This document shows, piece after piece, positions 21,415 through 29,844 of a DNA stretch of 64,000 bases. The notes under the pieces were generated by a model. The model saw nothing but the letters and a program-made list of their open reading frames with translations, searched no databases and was not told the origin of the DNA. Source of the DNA: MFD01213-c1 sp963704405 (GTDB lineage Bacteria > Planctomycetota > Phycisphaerae > Tepidisphaerales > Tepidisphaeraceae); the NCBI GenBank assembly GCA_963704405.1, contig OY969903.1, forward strand, positions 3,782,001 through 3,846,000. Direction: 5' to 3'. Each line of letters opens with the position of its first letter. Within the stretch, counting starts at the first letter, position 1. The translations under genes and the position numbers were made by a program.

Positions 21415-21430
21415 GCGCGCCTCATTTTGT
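21415..21430. repeat. Right arm of 16-bp perfect inverted repeat
   Basis: GCGCGCCTCATTTTGT is the exact reverse complement of the arm at 21302-21317. Here the arm lies in a local palindrome, GAGGCGCGCCTC. It falls inside the first codons of the orphan RHS frame. Confidence 0.6.
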
Positions 21431-22039
21431 CTCATCTTCCCCCGGCTTCACTTCATCTTCGCGATCCGCGCATCTGCGAACGCCGCTTCCTGCGATTTGC
21501 ACTCATCGAGAATCTCCTGGCCCTTCCCGGGCCGAAAGACTCTCATAACGGCTGGATCAGGTTTCGGGGAGCGGGTCACCTGCCACAGGAAAGCGTCGGA
21601 CGGTTGAAGGATACGACGACCTACAGCAGCAGCACGCAGAGCCAGACGACAGATTATGTGTATGACTCCAAGGGCAATGTCGTGCTGACCTACGTCCCTC
21701 GGACCTGGAGCAAGTCAGATGGCTCAGCCGTCACGGGTTGGACCGCCAGCATCACGCAATATGATATGACTGGCCGGACGACGGACACGTTTACTGCGAC
21801 GTACATTGACGGCGGCGATCACACATTGCACTTCACCGTTACGCCAACCTCAACGTCAACCGGGGTCGTCGCGATTACCAACTCGGTTTATAACGACGCC
21901 ACGCAAACCACCAGCGGCGGCAGCGTGATTCATTCGAGTCACACGGATTTCAACGCCGCCGGTCAAGTTGCAGATGCGGTCGATCAATATGGTCGGCAAA
22001 CCGTCAGTACGTATGATGTGAATGGCCGCACGATCCGCA

Positions 22040-22524
22040 CCGCCACCGGCCTGCGCAGCGGCACGGTCTATTACGGCAACGGCCAGGTTCATTACAGCGG
22101 CGTGCTGGACCCCGCTGCCCCCGCCAACTGGTACACCCAATCCAGCATCACTTCCTACTTCCTCTTCGACCCGGTCTCCGGCCGCCGGCAATACACGACC
22201 TATGTCTATGACTTGACCACCAGCCTCCCCGCCGGAGCCGTCAGTTATGACACCGTGACTGATGCGCTGGGGCATGTCACCAAGACCTACAAGGACAAGC
22301 TTGGCCGCGCTTTCGAGACCGTCTTCGACGATGGCAGCTCGACGCAATCTCTCTACGGCCTTGGAGACCAGCCGGTAGCAGGCCACGAGCCCAACTCTTC
22401 CAACCCACTGATCGCAATGCCGGGCCAGACCATCACCGGCCATCAGGAAACCAAGATCGATCAGATGGGCCTTGCGACGGATTACTTCTACGATGCTTCA
22501 GGCCATCTCACCGATGTGTGGCTG
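22040..22524 (+). repeat. RHS segment, copy 2 (orphan fragment)
   Basis: Partner of 11652-12109. The two agree over their whole length apart from scattered third-position differences and a 27-bp insertion in this copy. The insertion adds a nine-residue segment around NSSNPLIAM before GQTITGHQE. Confidence 0.9.
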
Positions 22525-22651
22525 TCGGCCGACTGCCGCCGCGACCGTCGCTCCGTCTATTCGCTTCTTCTTGTAGATGCGTTTCAGCACGTGGGCCTGC
22601 CTCGGTTCCAAGGCCAGCAAACGCCGAGCACGTTCAGGGCCGGCCTGAAGA

Positions 22652-23527
22652 TTACGCGCTAAATTTCTTTTCGATCGTCTTCCAATATTCCATATCCACG
22701 ATCTTCAGGAAGGTCTTCATGTCTACGGCTTCGTCCTGAGCCAGCGGTTCGCCGGCGCGGAGGGTTTCGGCGGCGCGTTGGACGGCGCGAGCGGCGCGGA
22801 AGAGGATTGTGGTGGGATAGAGGATCATGGAGAAGCCCATCGCGCCCAATTGCTTTGGTGGGAGCCAGGGTGTCTTGCCGCCGTTTTCCAGGATGCTGGT
22901 CGCCAGGGGTGTGCCTTTGAATGCTTTGCCGATCACTTCCAGTTGCTCGGCGGTTTGAGGGCCTTCGACATAGATGCCGTCCGCGCCGGCTTTCAGGTAT
23001 TGCTCGCCGCGGCGGAGCGTGTTGTCCATTCCTTCCGGCGCAAGCGCATCCGTGCGGGCAAGGATAAAAAAGTCAGACGTCCTGGCGGCGATGGCGGCTT
23101 TGAGCTTGGCCACCATCTGTTCGGCAGGCACGACTTTTTTGTTGTCCATGTGGCCGCATTCTTTGGGGGCCTGCTGGTCTTCGATGAAGATCGCCTGCAC
23201 ACCGAGCGCTTCATAACCCCGAATGGTGTAGGTGACGTTTTTCACGTCGCCGTAGCCGTCATCGCCATCGACCATGATCGGCAATGACGTCGCGCCCATA
23301 ATGTCTTTCACGGCGGCTTGCCGCTCGGCGAAATGGGTGAGATCGATATCGGGCACGCCGTGCCGCGCCCCCTCCACCGCGAAGCCGGCAATTTGCACGG
23401 CCTTAAACCCGGCCTGCTGGATGATTGCGGCAGTCAGGGCATCATGGGCGACAGGGAGAAGCAACGGTGTTTCCTGCTTCAACGCTTTCTTCCAGTTGAT
23501 CCGTTCGGACGCGATGTGCTGCATCAT
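22652..23527 (-). CDS. Isocitrate lyase / PEP mutase family enzyme
   Basis: A cytosolic TIM-barrel enzyme of 291 residues that would cleave or form a C-C or P-C bond in a 2-oxo or 2-hydroxy dicarboxylate. The family pattern is clear: VDGDDGYGD binds magnesium, and EDQQAPKECGH matches the K(K/R)CGH catalytic loop with its Cys. Such proteins include methylisocitrate lyase, oxaloacetate decarboxylase and carboxyphosphonoenolpyruvate mutase; the sequence alone does not choose between them. Two adjacent ATGs (23527 and 23524) follow AAAGGA, and the second has better spacing. The gene lies downstream of an isochorismatase-like gene and an aminotransferase on the same strand, with gaps of about 80 and 140 bp. 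Confidence 0.85.
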   Translation of the reverse strand: MMQHIASERINWKKALKQETPLLLPVAHDALTAAIIQQAGFKAVQIAGFAVEGARHGVPDIDLTHFAERQAAVKDIMGATSLPIMVDGDDGYGDVKNVTYTIRGYEALGVQAIFIEDQQAPKECGHMDNKKVVPAEQMVAKLKAAIAARTSDFFILARTDALAPEGMDNTLRRGEQYLKAGADGIYVEGPQTAEQLEVIGKAFKGTPLATSILENGGKTPWLPPKQLGAMGFSMILYPTTILFRAARAVQRAAETLRAGEPLAQDEAVDMKTFLKIVDMEYWKTIEKKFSA

Positions 23528-23610
23528 TGATCCTTTCTTTGCGGCGACTGAGTTCGCTTTAGGGATGAAATAGCAACGGGCGCGCCGAAGCAATCATGCA
23601 AAGATCGGGA

Positions 23611-24240
23611 TCATTTTTTTCGCAATTTCCTTACCCTTTTCGTGCGACCGGATGTGAATTGAAAATCATTGCTGAGACAGATAGTTGCATCACAAAACCG
23701 CTTGAGCTGCGTCAGTGCGACGTTGTGGTCAAAATCGCTTTCGGCCGCGCAGCAATCCGACAAAACAACCATGGGATACTGATGCATGTGCGCATCATGA
23801 GCGGTAAAAAGCACGCATAGATTGGTGGCGATGCCGCTGAGAATCAGCCGCCGGGCCTGAAGATGTTTCAACAGCGGGACGAGTGATGTTGCAAAAAAGC
23901 CGGAATGCTGGGGCTTGAGTATGAAGTAATCATCGTGCGTGGGCTTGAGCTGAAGGCTGACAGGCCGCCCTCTTGCCTTGCGGCGGGTGCAATGAGCATA
24001 CACCTCGGGAAAACTGCTGTGCCACAGGCCAAAATTGTCATTGACGTAAATCACCGGCATACCAAATCGATGCGCCAAAGTGCGAAATTGTGAGAGTTTC
24101 CCGGCCAGCTTCATGGCCCAGGGAAATATGTTTTCGCCGCCGGGAAATTCCAGATCGTTGATCGCGTCGATAATCAGCAGCACATCGCCGCTGCGGAATT
24201 GAACTGTATCACGTTGAGGGTTTGGCGTGCGTTTGGCCAT
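23611..24240 (-). CDS. Isochorismatase-like cysteine hydrolase
   Basis: A 209-residue protein with the three catalytic positions of the cysteine hydrolase family: Asp in LLIIDAINDLEFPGG, Lys in FILKPQHSGFF, and Cys in SGIATNLCVLFTA. Members hydrolyse isochorismate, nicotinamide, ureidoacrylate or related amides; the substrate is not evident. The start at 24240 follows GGAGGAACCG. The C-terminus is strongly basic (TKRVRKLRKK). It lies between the aminotransferase and the PEP mutase family gene on the same strand. Confidence 0.85.
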   Translation of the reverse strand: MAKRTPNPQRDTVQFRSGDVLLIIDAINDLEFPGGENIFPWAMKLAGKLSQFRTLAHRFGMPVIYVNDNFGLWHSSFPEVYAHCTRRKARGRPVSLQLKPTHDDYFILKPQHSGFFATSLVPLLKHLQARRLILSGIATNLCVLFTAHDAHMHQYPMVVLSDCCAAESDFDHNVALTQLKRFCDATICLSNDFQFTSGRTKRVRKLRKK

Positions 24241-24376
24241 CGGTTCCTCCGTTCCCACATCCGAGTGCCCAGCACTTTAGTCTGATGGCCGCCAATCGCT
24301 CAACGCCGCAAGTTGAATGAGAGATAGGTTTTTCTGAATCGTCGTCCCCCCAATTCCTTCAGATCGAGCTTCCCCA

Positions 24377-25696
24377 TCAGCTCACTGCCGCTTGGCTCAT
24401 TTCGAGCTGTCGCTTGATCGCCGCCGCCAGCCGCTGGATGCCCGGCGCGATTTGATCCGGAGCGACCTGGCCGAAGCTTAGCCGAATATAATGGCGTGGA
24501 ATAAAGCCTGTCTCGTCCGGCTGAAAACAATATTCGCCTGGGACATACAGGACGCCATGCAGCACGCAATCCGCAAAGAGGCCCTTGCCGCGCGAGGTAT
24601 CGATGGACTGCGGCAACGTCAGCCAGACATAGAGACCGCCGGCCGGGTGCGTCCAGTGCAGGTCATCGCGCTGCGGCATATGGTCTTGCAGCGCCGCGAG
24701 GAGGGCATCGCGCTTGCTACCATATCCGCGGCGAAGCACGTTCACCTGCTCTTGGTATAAACCGGAAGTCAGTGCGTCGAGTGCGATATGCTGCGTTAAA
24801 CTTGCGGAACCGAAATCGTGATTGCCTTTCTGCCGCAGCACGGCGCGCATCAGGTCATCGGGCATTGCGGTGTAGCCGGTTTTGAGTCCGGGCGCGAATG
24901 GCTTGCTGAAGGTCTGAGTCAAAATGGTAAATCGGTTTTCCGGATCCAGGGTCTTCATGGAGGGTTGTTCGGCGCCGTCATATCGAAGCTCGCGATACGC
25001 CGCATCTTCCAGGATTAGGATCCGATGCTGCGTGCTGAGGCGTTTAACGATTTCAACCAGCTTCTGCCGCCGCTGGGGCGAAAGGCTCAGGCCTGTCGGG
25101 TTCTGGAAATAGCTCGTCGTATAAATCAGCTTCACCCGCGCCAGTTGACCCTGCCGCTGCAACTTTTCCAGCAGGGCCTCCACGGCGGCGACGTCGATCC
25201 CGTCCTCATCCATCGGCACCGCCATCACCTTCGCTCCGAGGGAAGCAAGCGTGCCGGTATAAACGAAATAACACGGATTTGCCGCAATGATGATGTCGCC
25301 TGGATCGATCAGAACATCGCCCACCAGATAGAGCGCCTGCTGCGATCCGGTCGTGATCAAAATATCCTGCGCGCTTATCCCCATATCGGCCGCCGGCTTT
25401 CCTTCGAGCTTTTCCAGATGCCGCAGCACCGCCTCGCGCAGCGGCATGAGCCCCAGCGTGGTGTCATACTGCAACGCCGCCCGCGCCCGCACCGGATCGG
25501 CGAAAAGCCGATCGAAAATCTCGCGAGTGGATTCGATCGGCAGCGTCAACGGATCAACCAGCCCTGCCGCCAGATTGATCAATTTTGGATTTTCAACGAC
25601 AGCCGACATCAAGAAACTGATCGGCTGCTCCTTTGTGCGAGCGGCCTTCGCCGAAAGTGCGAGCGGCATGGGATTATTGGGGTTGCGGTGCGGCAT
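24377..25696 (-). CDS. PLP-dependent aminotransferase (class I/II, LysN/MocR-like)
   Basis: A 439-residue fold-type I aminotransferase. The PLP Lys is in TQTFSKPFAPGLKTGY, the Asn/Asp contacts are in YFQNPTGLSLS and ILEDAAYREL, and the carboxylate-binding Arg is in YIRLSFG. The sequence resembles 2-aminoadipate transaminase and the catalytic half of MocR regulators, but there is no N-terminal DNA-binding domain. The substrate amino acid cannot be read from sequence. No clear ribosome binding site precedes the ATG at 25696; an in-frame ATG nine codons later is an alternative. It may share a transcript with the two genes downstream. Confidence 0.85.
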   Translation of the reverse strand: MPHRNPNNPMPLALSAKAARTKEQPISFLMSAVVENPKLINLAAGLVDPLTLPIESTREIFDRLFADPVRARAALQYDTTLGLMPLREAVLRHLEKLEGKPAADMGISAQDILITTGSQQALYLVGDVLIDPGDIIIAANPCYFVYTGTLASLGAKVMAVPMDEDGIDVAAVEALLEKLQRQGQLARVKLIYTTSYFQNPTGLSLSPQRRQKLVEIVKRLSTQHRILILEDAAYRELRYDGAEQPSMKTLDPENRFTILTQTFSKPFAPGLKTGYTAMPDDLMRAVLRQKGNHDFGSASLTQHIALDALTSGLYQEQVNVLRRGYGSKRDALLAALQDHMPQRDDLHWTHPAGGLYVWLTLPQSIDTSRGKGLFADCVLHGVLYVPGEYCFQPDETGFIPRHYIRLSFGQVAPDQIAPGIQRLAAAIKRQLEMSQAAVS

Positions 25697-25878
25697 ATAG
25701 GGGCCGGCAATCGTATCTCAGACCTCGACCGAGCGAAACTTATCCCTCTTTAACAACCGCAGTTTTTTGTAACAAGCCTTTCCTGTTCATGAATGTTTTT
25801 TCGCCGGGCATGCCGCCGCGTCAGGCGCACTGTTTACCGGCCGCTTGCGTGGTGGCGGCGGCGCAGCAGAATGGTTGG

Positions 25879-26472
25879 ATGCACCAGGTTCAGGCACATC
25901 TCCGCAATACCTTTCTCGCCGGCATTTTCGCGACGGTCCCGGTTGCGATCACCATTTTTGTGATCTGGTGGATCAATGCGCAAACGATCGGGATCACAGC
26001 TTGGCTTTTTCATCGGCCAATTCCATTTGTCGGGGTGCTTGTCGCCATAGCAGCGGTCTATTTCGCCGGGCTGCTGACCACCAGTTTGCTTGGCAAGCTG
26101 CTTTTGAAGCTGCTCGATGCTGTCCTGAGCCGAGTGCCAGTGCTGCGCGAGGTTTACAATGCGTGGAAGCAGATTCTGCTGACTCCCGGCGGAACTGAAG
26201 GAATTTATTCTCACGCCTGCCTGATCCCTGATGAATCGGGGCAGCTTCGTCAGCTTGGCTTTACCCGGGCGGTGCCGATCACTCCTGGGGGCGAAATATA
26301 TTGTGTTTATGTTCCGGGATCGCCAAATCCGGTCGCCGGTCGGTTGTATTTTGTGCATCGGGAGAAGATGCAGTTACTTGATTTATCTACGGAAGAGGCG
26401 TTCAAATTTATTTTGTCGAATGGGAATTATGTTCCGCCGCTGGTTGGGGCTGGGATTGGGAAACTGGGATGA
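25879..26472 (+). CDS. DUF502 family membrane protein
   Basis: About 197 residues. Two hydrophobic segments follow each other near the N-terminus (FLAGIFATVPVAITIFVIWW and FVGVLVAIAAVYFAGLLTTS), then a soluble region with SRVPVLREVYNAWKQI and VYVPGSPNPVAGRLYFV. This is the pattern of DUF502 proteins, a widespread inner-membrane family of unknown function. The frame is open further upstream, but the ATG at 25879, just before the first helix, fits the family start best; an ATG at 25789 is possible. It is transcribed divergently from the aminotransferase gene. Confidence 0.75.
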   Translation: MHQVQAHLRNTFLAGIFATVPVAITIFVIWWINAQTIGITAWLFHRPIPFVGVLVAIAAVYFAGLLTTSLLGKLLLKLLDAVLSRVPVLREVYNAWKQILLTPGGTEGIYSHACLIPDESGQLRQLGFTRAVPITPGGEIYCVYVPGSPNPVAGRLYFVHREKMQLLDLSTEEAFKFILSNGNYVPPLVGAGIGKLG

Positions 26473-26474
26473 GA

Positions 26475-26525
26475 CGGAACCGCAAATTTCATGGATTTCG
26501 CAGATTTATCTGCGATTACAGATGG
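26475..26525. repeat. Dispersed intergenic repeat (cagattt type)
   Basis: The stretch reads CCGCAAATTTCATGGATTTCGC and continues with an inverted CAGATTTATCTG. It resembles another intergenic stretch in this window at 34555-34635. Both lie between genes, which suggests a dispersed non-coding repeat family of this genome. It overlaps the last codons of lpd. Confidence 0.4.
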
Positions 26526-28392
26526 ATCGCCCGCCCATACGCCACGCCGGCGGCTTCCATGATGGCTTCGCTGTAGGTGGGATGGGGGTGGATGGCATCT
26601 ATGATTTCTTCTTCAGTTGCTTCAAGTTTTTTGGCCATGACCAGTTCGGAGAGCATATCGGTAACGTTTTCACCGATCATGTGGACACCAAGGAGTTCGC
26701 CGTACCTGGCGTCGAAGATGAGCTTGACGAAGCCGTCAGGCTCACCGGCCGCTAAGGCGCGGCCGCTGGCACTGAAGGGAAATTTCCCGATCTTCAGTTC
26801 ATGTCCTGCCTCGCGGGCGCGCTTCTCGGTATAGCCCATGCTCGCGACCTGCGGGTGCGTGTAGGTGCAGCCGGGTATTTGCTTGTAGTCGATGAGGTGG
26901 TCGCTCACACCGGCGATGTGTTCGACCAGGTGCACTGCCTCGTGATGCGCGACGTGAGCCAAATCAGGGTGGCGGTATCCGCCCATCGCTTCACCTTCAG
27001 GCCAGTGCAGCGATACGCAATCGCCGACCGACCAGACGTTTTCCAGATTGGTGCGATAGTCAGGCGTCACCTTTACGCGCCCCTTAAATAGCTCGAGGCC
27101 GGATTTGGGATCGACCGCGCCATCGGCATTGCCGGTCACGCCGATCGCGAGCAGAACGACGTCGGCCTCGACTACGCCGGGCTTGGCGCCTGAAAGGGTC
27201 AGGCGGATGCCGCTCGATGTCAGTTCGACTTTATCTGTTTTAGTCCTGGTGCGGACGTCGATCTTATGCTTTTGGAAAACGCGCTCGAGCACGCGGGCGA
27301 CATCGTCATCTTCATTAGGCAGAAGGTGATCGAGCATTTCCACGATCGTCACCTCGGTGCCGACGGCGTTGTAAAAGTCGGCGAATTCGCAGCCGATCGC
27401 GCCGGCGCCGATGATGGCTAGGCGTTTGGGTTGAGTCGGGAGCGTCATCGCCTCGCGGCTGGTGATGATTTTCTTCCCATCGAATTGCACACCGGGCAGG
27501 GGCGTTGTCTTTGCGCCGACGGCGATAATGATGTGGTCGGCGGATATTTCCTTTGTACCTTCGGCGGTCGTGACTTTCACACGATGGGGGGCAAGAAGCT
27601 GCGCGCTGCCAATTTCGCTCTTTACACTGTACTTTTGGAAGAGTGAACCGATTCCCCTGGAAAGCTTGTCTGCGATTCCGCGGCTGCGGCTGATCACCTT
27701 CGGGAAATCGAGCTTGAAGTTGTCAAATGAAACGCCGTGGGCGGCGGCGTCATCCCGCACCTTGCGGATGAATGCGCCATCTTCAAGCAGCGCCTTGGTA
27801 GGGATGCAGCCCCAGTTCAGACAGGTGCCGCCGAGGTTTTCCTTTTCCACGCACAAAACTTTTTTCTTCAGTTGACCTGCGCGGATGGCGGCGGCGTAAC
27901 CAGCGGGCCCACCGCCGATGACGAGAATGTCGAAGTCGTATTTGCCCAGGTTACTGGTGATTTTTGGAGTGGTCGATGGCGCGGGTACTGCGCTTTTGGG
28001 AGTGGCGGCGGAACTGGAAATCGTCGCTGGTTTTTCTGCGCCGGGCTCGCAGCTTTGGATTCGGTGGTTTTTGGTTCAGGCGCGGAAGATTTTGCCGATG
28101 CCGCCCCCCCGCCGCTTGCGGAATACTTTTTCTTCACATCCTCGACTTTTTCCGAGGCGGTCGCGATCACGGCGAGAACCGCGCCCACAGCGATTTTTTC
28201 TCCTTCTTTCACTTTAATGATCGCCAGCGTGCCACCGTCGAAAGCTTCCATCGGCATGACGGCTTTGTCTGTCTCCACATCGGCGATCTCTTCGCCGGCG
28301 CGGATTTTGTCCCCTTCTTTTTTGTGCCATTTCACGACCGTTCCTTCGGTCATCGTGTCCGACAACTGCGGCATCGTCACTTCAGCGGCCAT
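26516..28392 (-). CDS. lpd: Dihydrolipoamide dehydrogenase (E3) with N-terminal lipoyl domain (frameshift at 28031-28035)
   Basis: E3 reoxidises the lipoyl arms of the pyruvate dehydrogenase complex with NAD. Residues 1-80 form a lipoyl domain (the lipoyl Lys is in VETDKAVMPME), followed by an Ala/Ser/Pro-rich linker. The FAD-binding part then starts with DILVIGGGPAGYAAA. The redox-active disulfide is GGTCLNWGCIPT, and the catalytic His-Glu pair lies in HPHPTYSEA. One base is missing in the linker: a run of five T on the plus strand should be six, which restores AQKKPATISSSA. With that the protein is about 625 residues. Lipoyl-E3 fusions are known in other bacteria. It is the last gene of the PDH cluster. 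Confidence 0.9.
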
Positions 28393-28580
28393 GCGTTCTC
28401 TCCAGAGGGGTTAAGGGCGTGCGATGATATGGAAGGAAAGAACGATTGTCACCGGTGCGGTGCAAGGCGGGATTTTGAGAGGCACATGACGGATCAGGCT
28501 CGGGCAGAAATCAACGATGGATTTTACCAGGGAGATTCTGCGCCCTGCGGAGCCAAAATCAGCAGCGAAGTGATGACCGT

Positions 28581-29628
28581 TTAGTGGCGACCGAAGCCAC
28601 CGATGGAAAAGCCGCCGCCGAATCGATTCCCGCTGACGCTGAAACCGACGCCAAACGCAGGGCGAGAGGCAAAGCCCTGGAAGCCGGATCGGCCGAAAGA
28701 TCGCTGGGAAAAAGAGGGAGACCCGAACGCGTTGCCGAAGGAATTGCCGGACCGCTGGATGATTCCTCCACCACCGGCGCTGCCGCGGAAACCACCGCGA
28801 TTGAAGTCTGTCCAGTCGCCAAAGCGAACCACGTTGGAATGGTCGCGCGTAATGGTGTTGCGATCAAATCGGTCCCGGTCAAAGCGATTTCGGAAATTAT
28901 GGAAGCGATCGAAATTGTATATGAAGCCGAAGGAGGAAAATGAGGGATAACAGTCAAAGGAAGCAGAGGTGGGATAGTAACTGGGGTAATAAGCGTAGGA
29001 ATAGTCCGGCACGTATTGCGGCTGATAGTAATAGGTGGGCGTCGTCGGGGCCGAATAGTAATAGCCGGACGTTGAAACGGGGGTGGAAGAGGAGTCGTCT
29101 GGATTTGTCGCCAGCGGCACAGCGTAGCTTGGGGCGACGGTGGTTGCCTGCGCCGGGAAGCGATCGGCGAAGCTGATCACCGAGCGCATCTTCGAGCTTA
29201 AAGAGATCATGAAGCGAACCAGTGGCGATCAGTGCGCCGATGGTCTTATGCGTTGCAACGTCCATGACCTGTCCGGTCATCCTGATATCCCCGCTGTTGA
29301 TCTGGAAATTGCCATAGACAACGACCGTTGCGCCGGCGGATGCGGCAGCAGCCACAGGGTCGCCGGTGACGGTGGAAGACTGCGTCGCGGGGATCGTAAA
29401 TGCGGTCATTCCCGGCCGGCTCACTTCCGTCAGCAGACTCTGCTGAATGCCTTCGCCTACCCAGGCGTAAGAGTTGGCATCACCGGTCGGAACGAAGGGG
29501 AGTACCATCACACGCGGCGGAGATTCGATAATCAAAGGACGCGATGTCCCGCCGGCGTCGGCAGCGCTGGTTCCAGCGACGGTGAGTGCGAGCAGGATTC
29601 CGGTCAGAATTGTTACGAGGCGCGTCAT
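28581..29628 (-). CDS. Secreted FlgO/TolB-like protein with Tyr- and Phe/Gly-rich tail (frameshift near 29170)
   Basis: The N-terminus is a signal peptide (LVTILTGILLALTVAGTSAADA). Residues ~35-155 look like the FlgO/CsgG-related fold: VMVLPFVPTGD, a middle ATVVVYGNFQ and GQVMDVATHKTIG. The next part is reached only after a shift of frame around 29165-29195. From there the protein is low complexity: repeated Tyr/Pro/Ser (SGYYYSAPTTPTYYYQPQY), then Arg/Phe/Asp and a Gly/Phe-rich end (FSIGGFGRH). It sits between E2 and E3 of the PDH cluster without an obvious link to that enzyme. An envelope-associated role is an inference. Confidence 0.65.
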
Positions 29629-29816
29629 GCGTCACCTCCAAAAAGGTTCACTTTAATTATAGACCCGCTGGGAGGCCCGGCGTTGGGAAAATATATGCGC
29701 AATATTTGCATGAGATGTTGGGAGGTGGGCAAGAAGGCGGAGGGGAAACGGCAGCGGCTTTATGGGATTCGACACGAGGGAATCGCCATGCTACGTAAAA
29801 TAGCGCACCCCGGCTG

Positions 29817-29840
29817 GCGCAACGCGAAATAGCGTTGCGC
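29817..29840. repeat. Perfect 9-bp hairpin just after the E2 gene
   Basis: GCGCAACGC and GCGTTGCGC pair around a six-base loop. The hairpin lies five bases downstream of the E2 stop codon in the direction of transcription. There is no U-run, so it is not a standard terminator; it might stabilise the 3' end of the E1-E2 message. Confidence 0.5.
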
Positions 29841-29844
29841 TGCG

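Larger units (their letters stand above)
21382..22662 (+). pseudogene. Orphan RHS-repeat fragment
   Basis: An open frame of 426 codons in which only the middle is RHS-like. YD-type repeats begin near 21600 (GRLKDTTTYSS, DYVYDSKGNVV), and from 22040 to 22524 the DNA is nearly identical to 11652-12109 of the giant gene. The first ~70 codons and the last ~45 (ending in LKITR) do not resemble RHS sequence and look like chance readthrough. No core domain, signal peptide or convincing ribosome binding site is present. It is best read as a displaced piece of an RHS gene, a possible donor for recombination with the main gene, not a functional protein. Confidence 0.7.

Noticed and set aside
22525..22662. 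C-terminal end of the orphan RHS frame as a new toxin tip
   Set aside because: The last ~45 codons follow no RHS core motif, are Arg-rich and lack any downstream immunity-like gene; it looks like readthrough into unrelated DNA.
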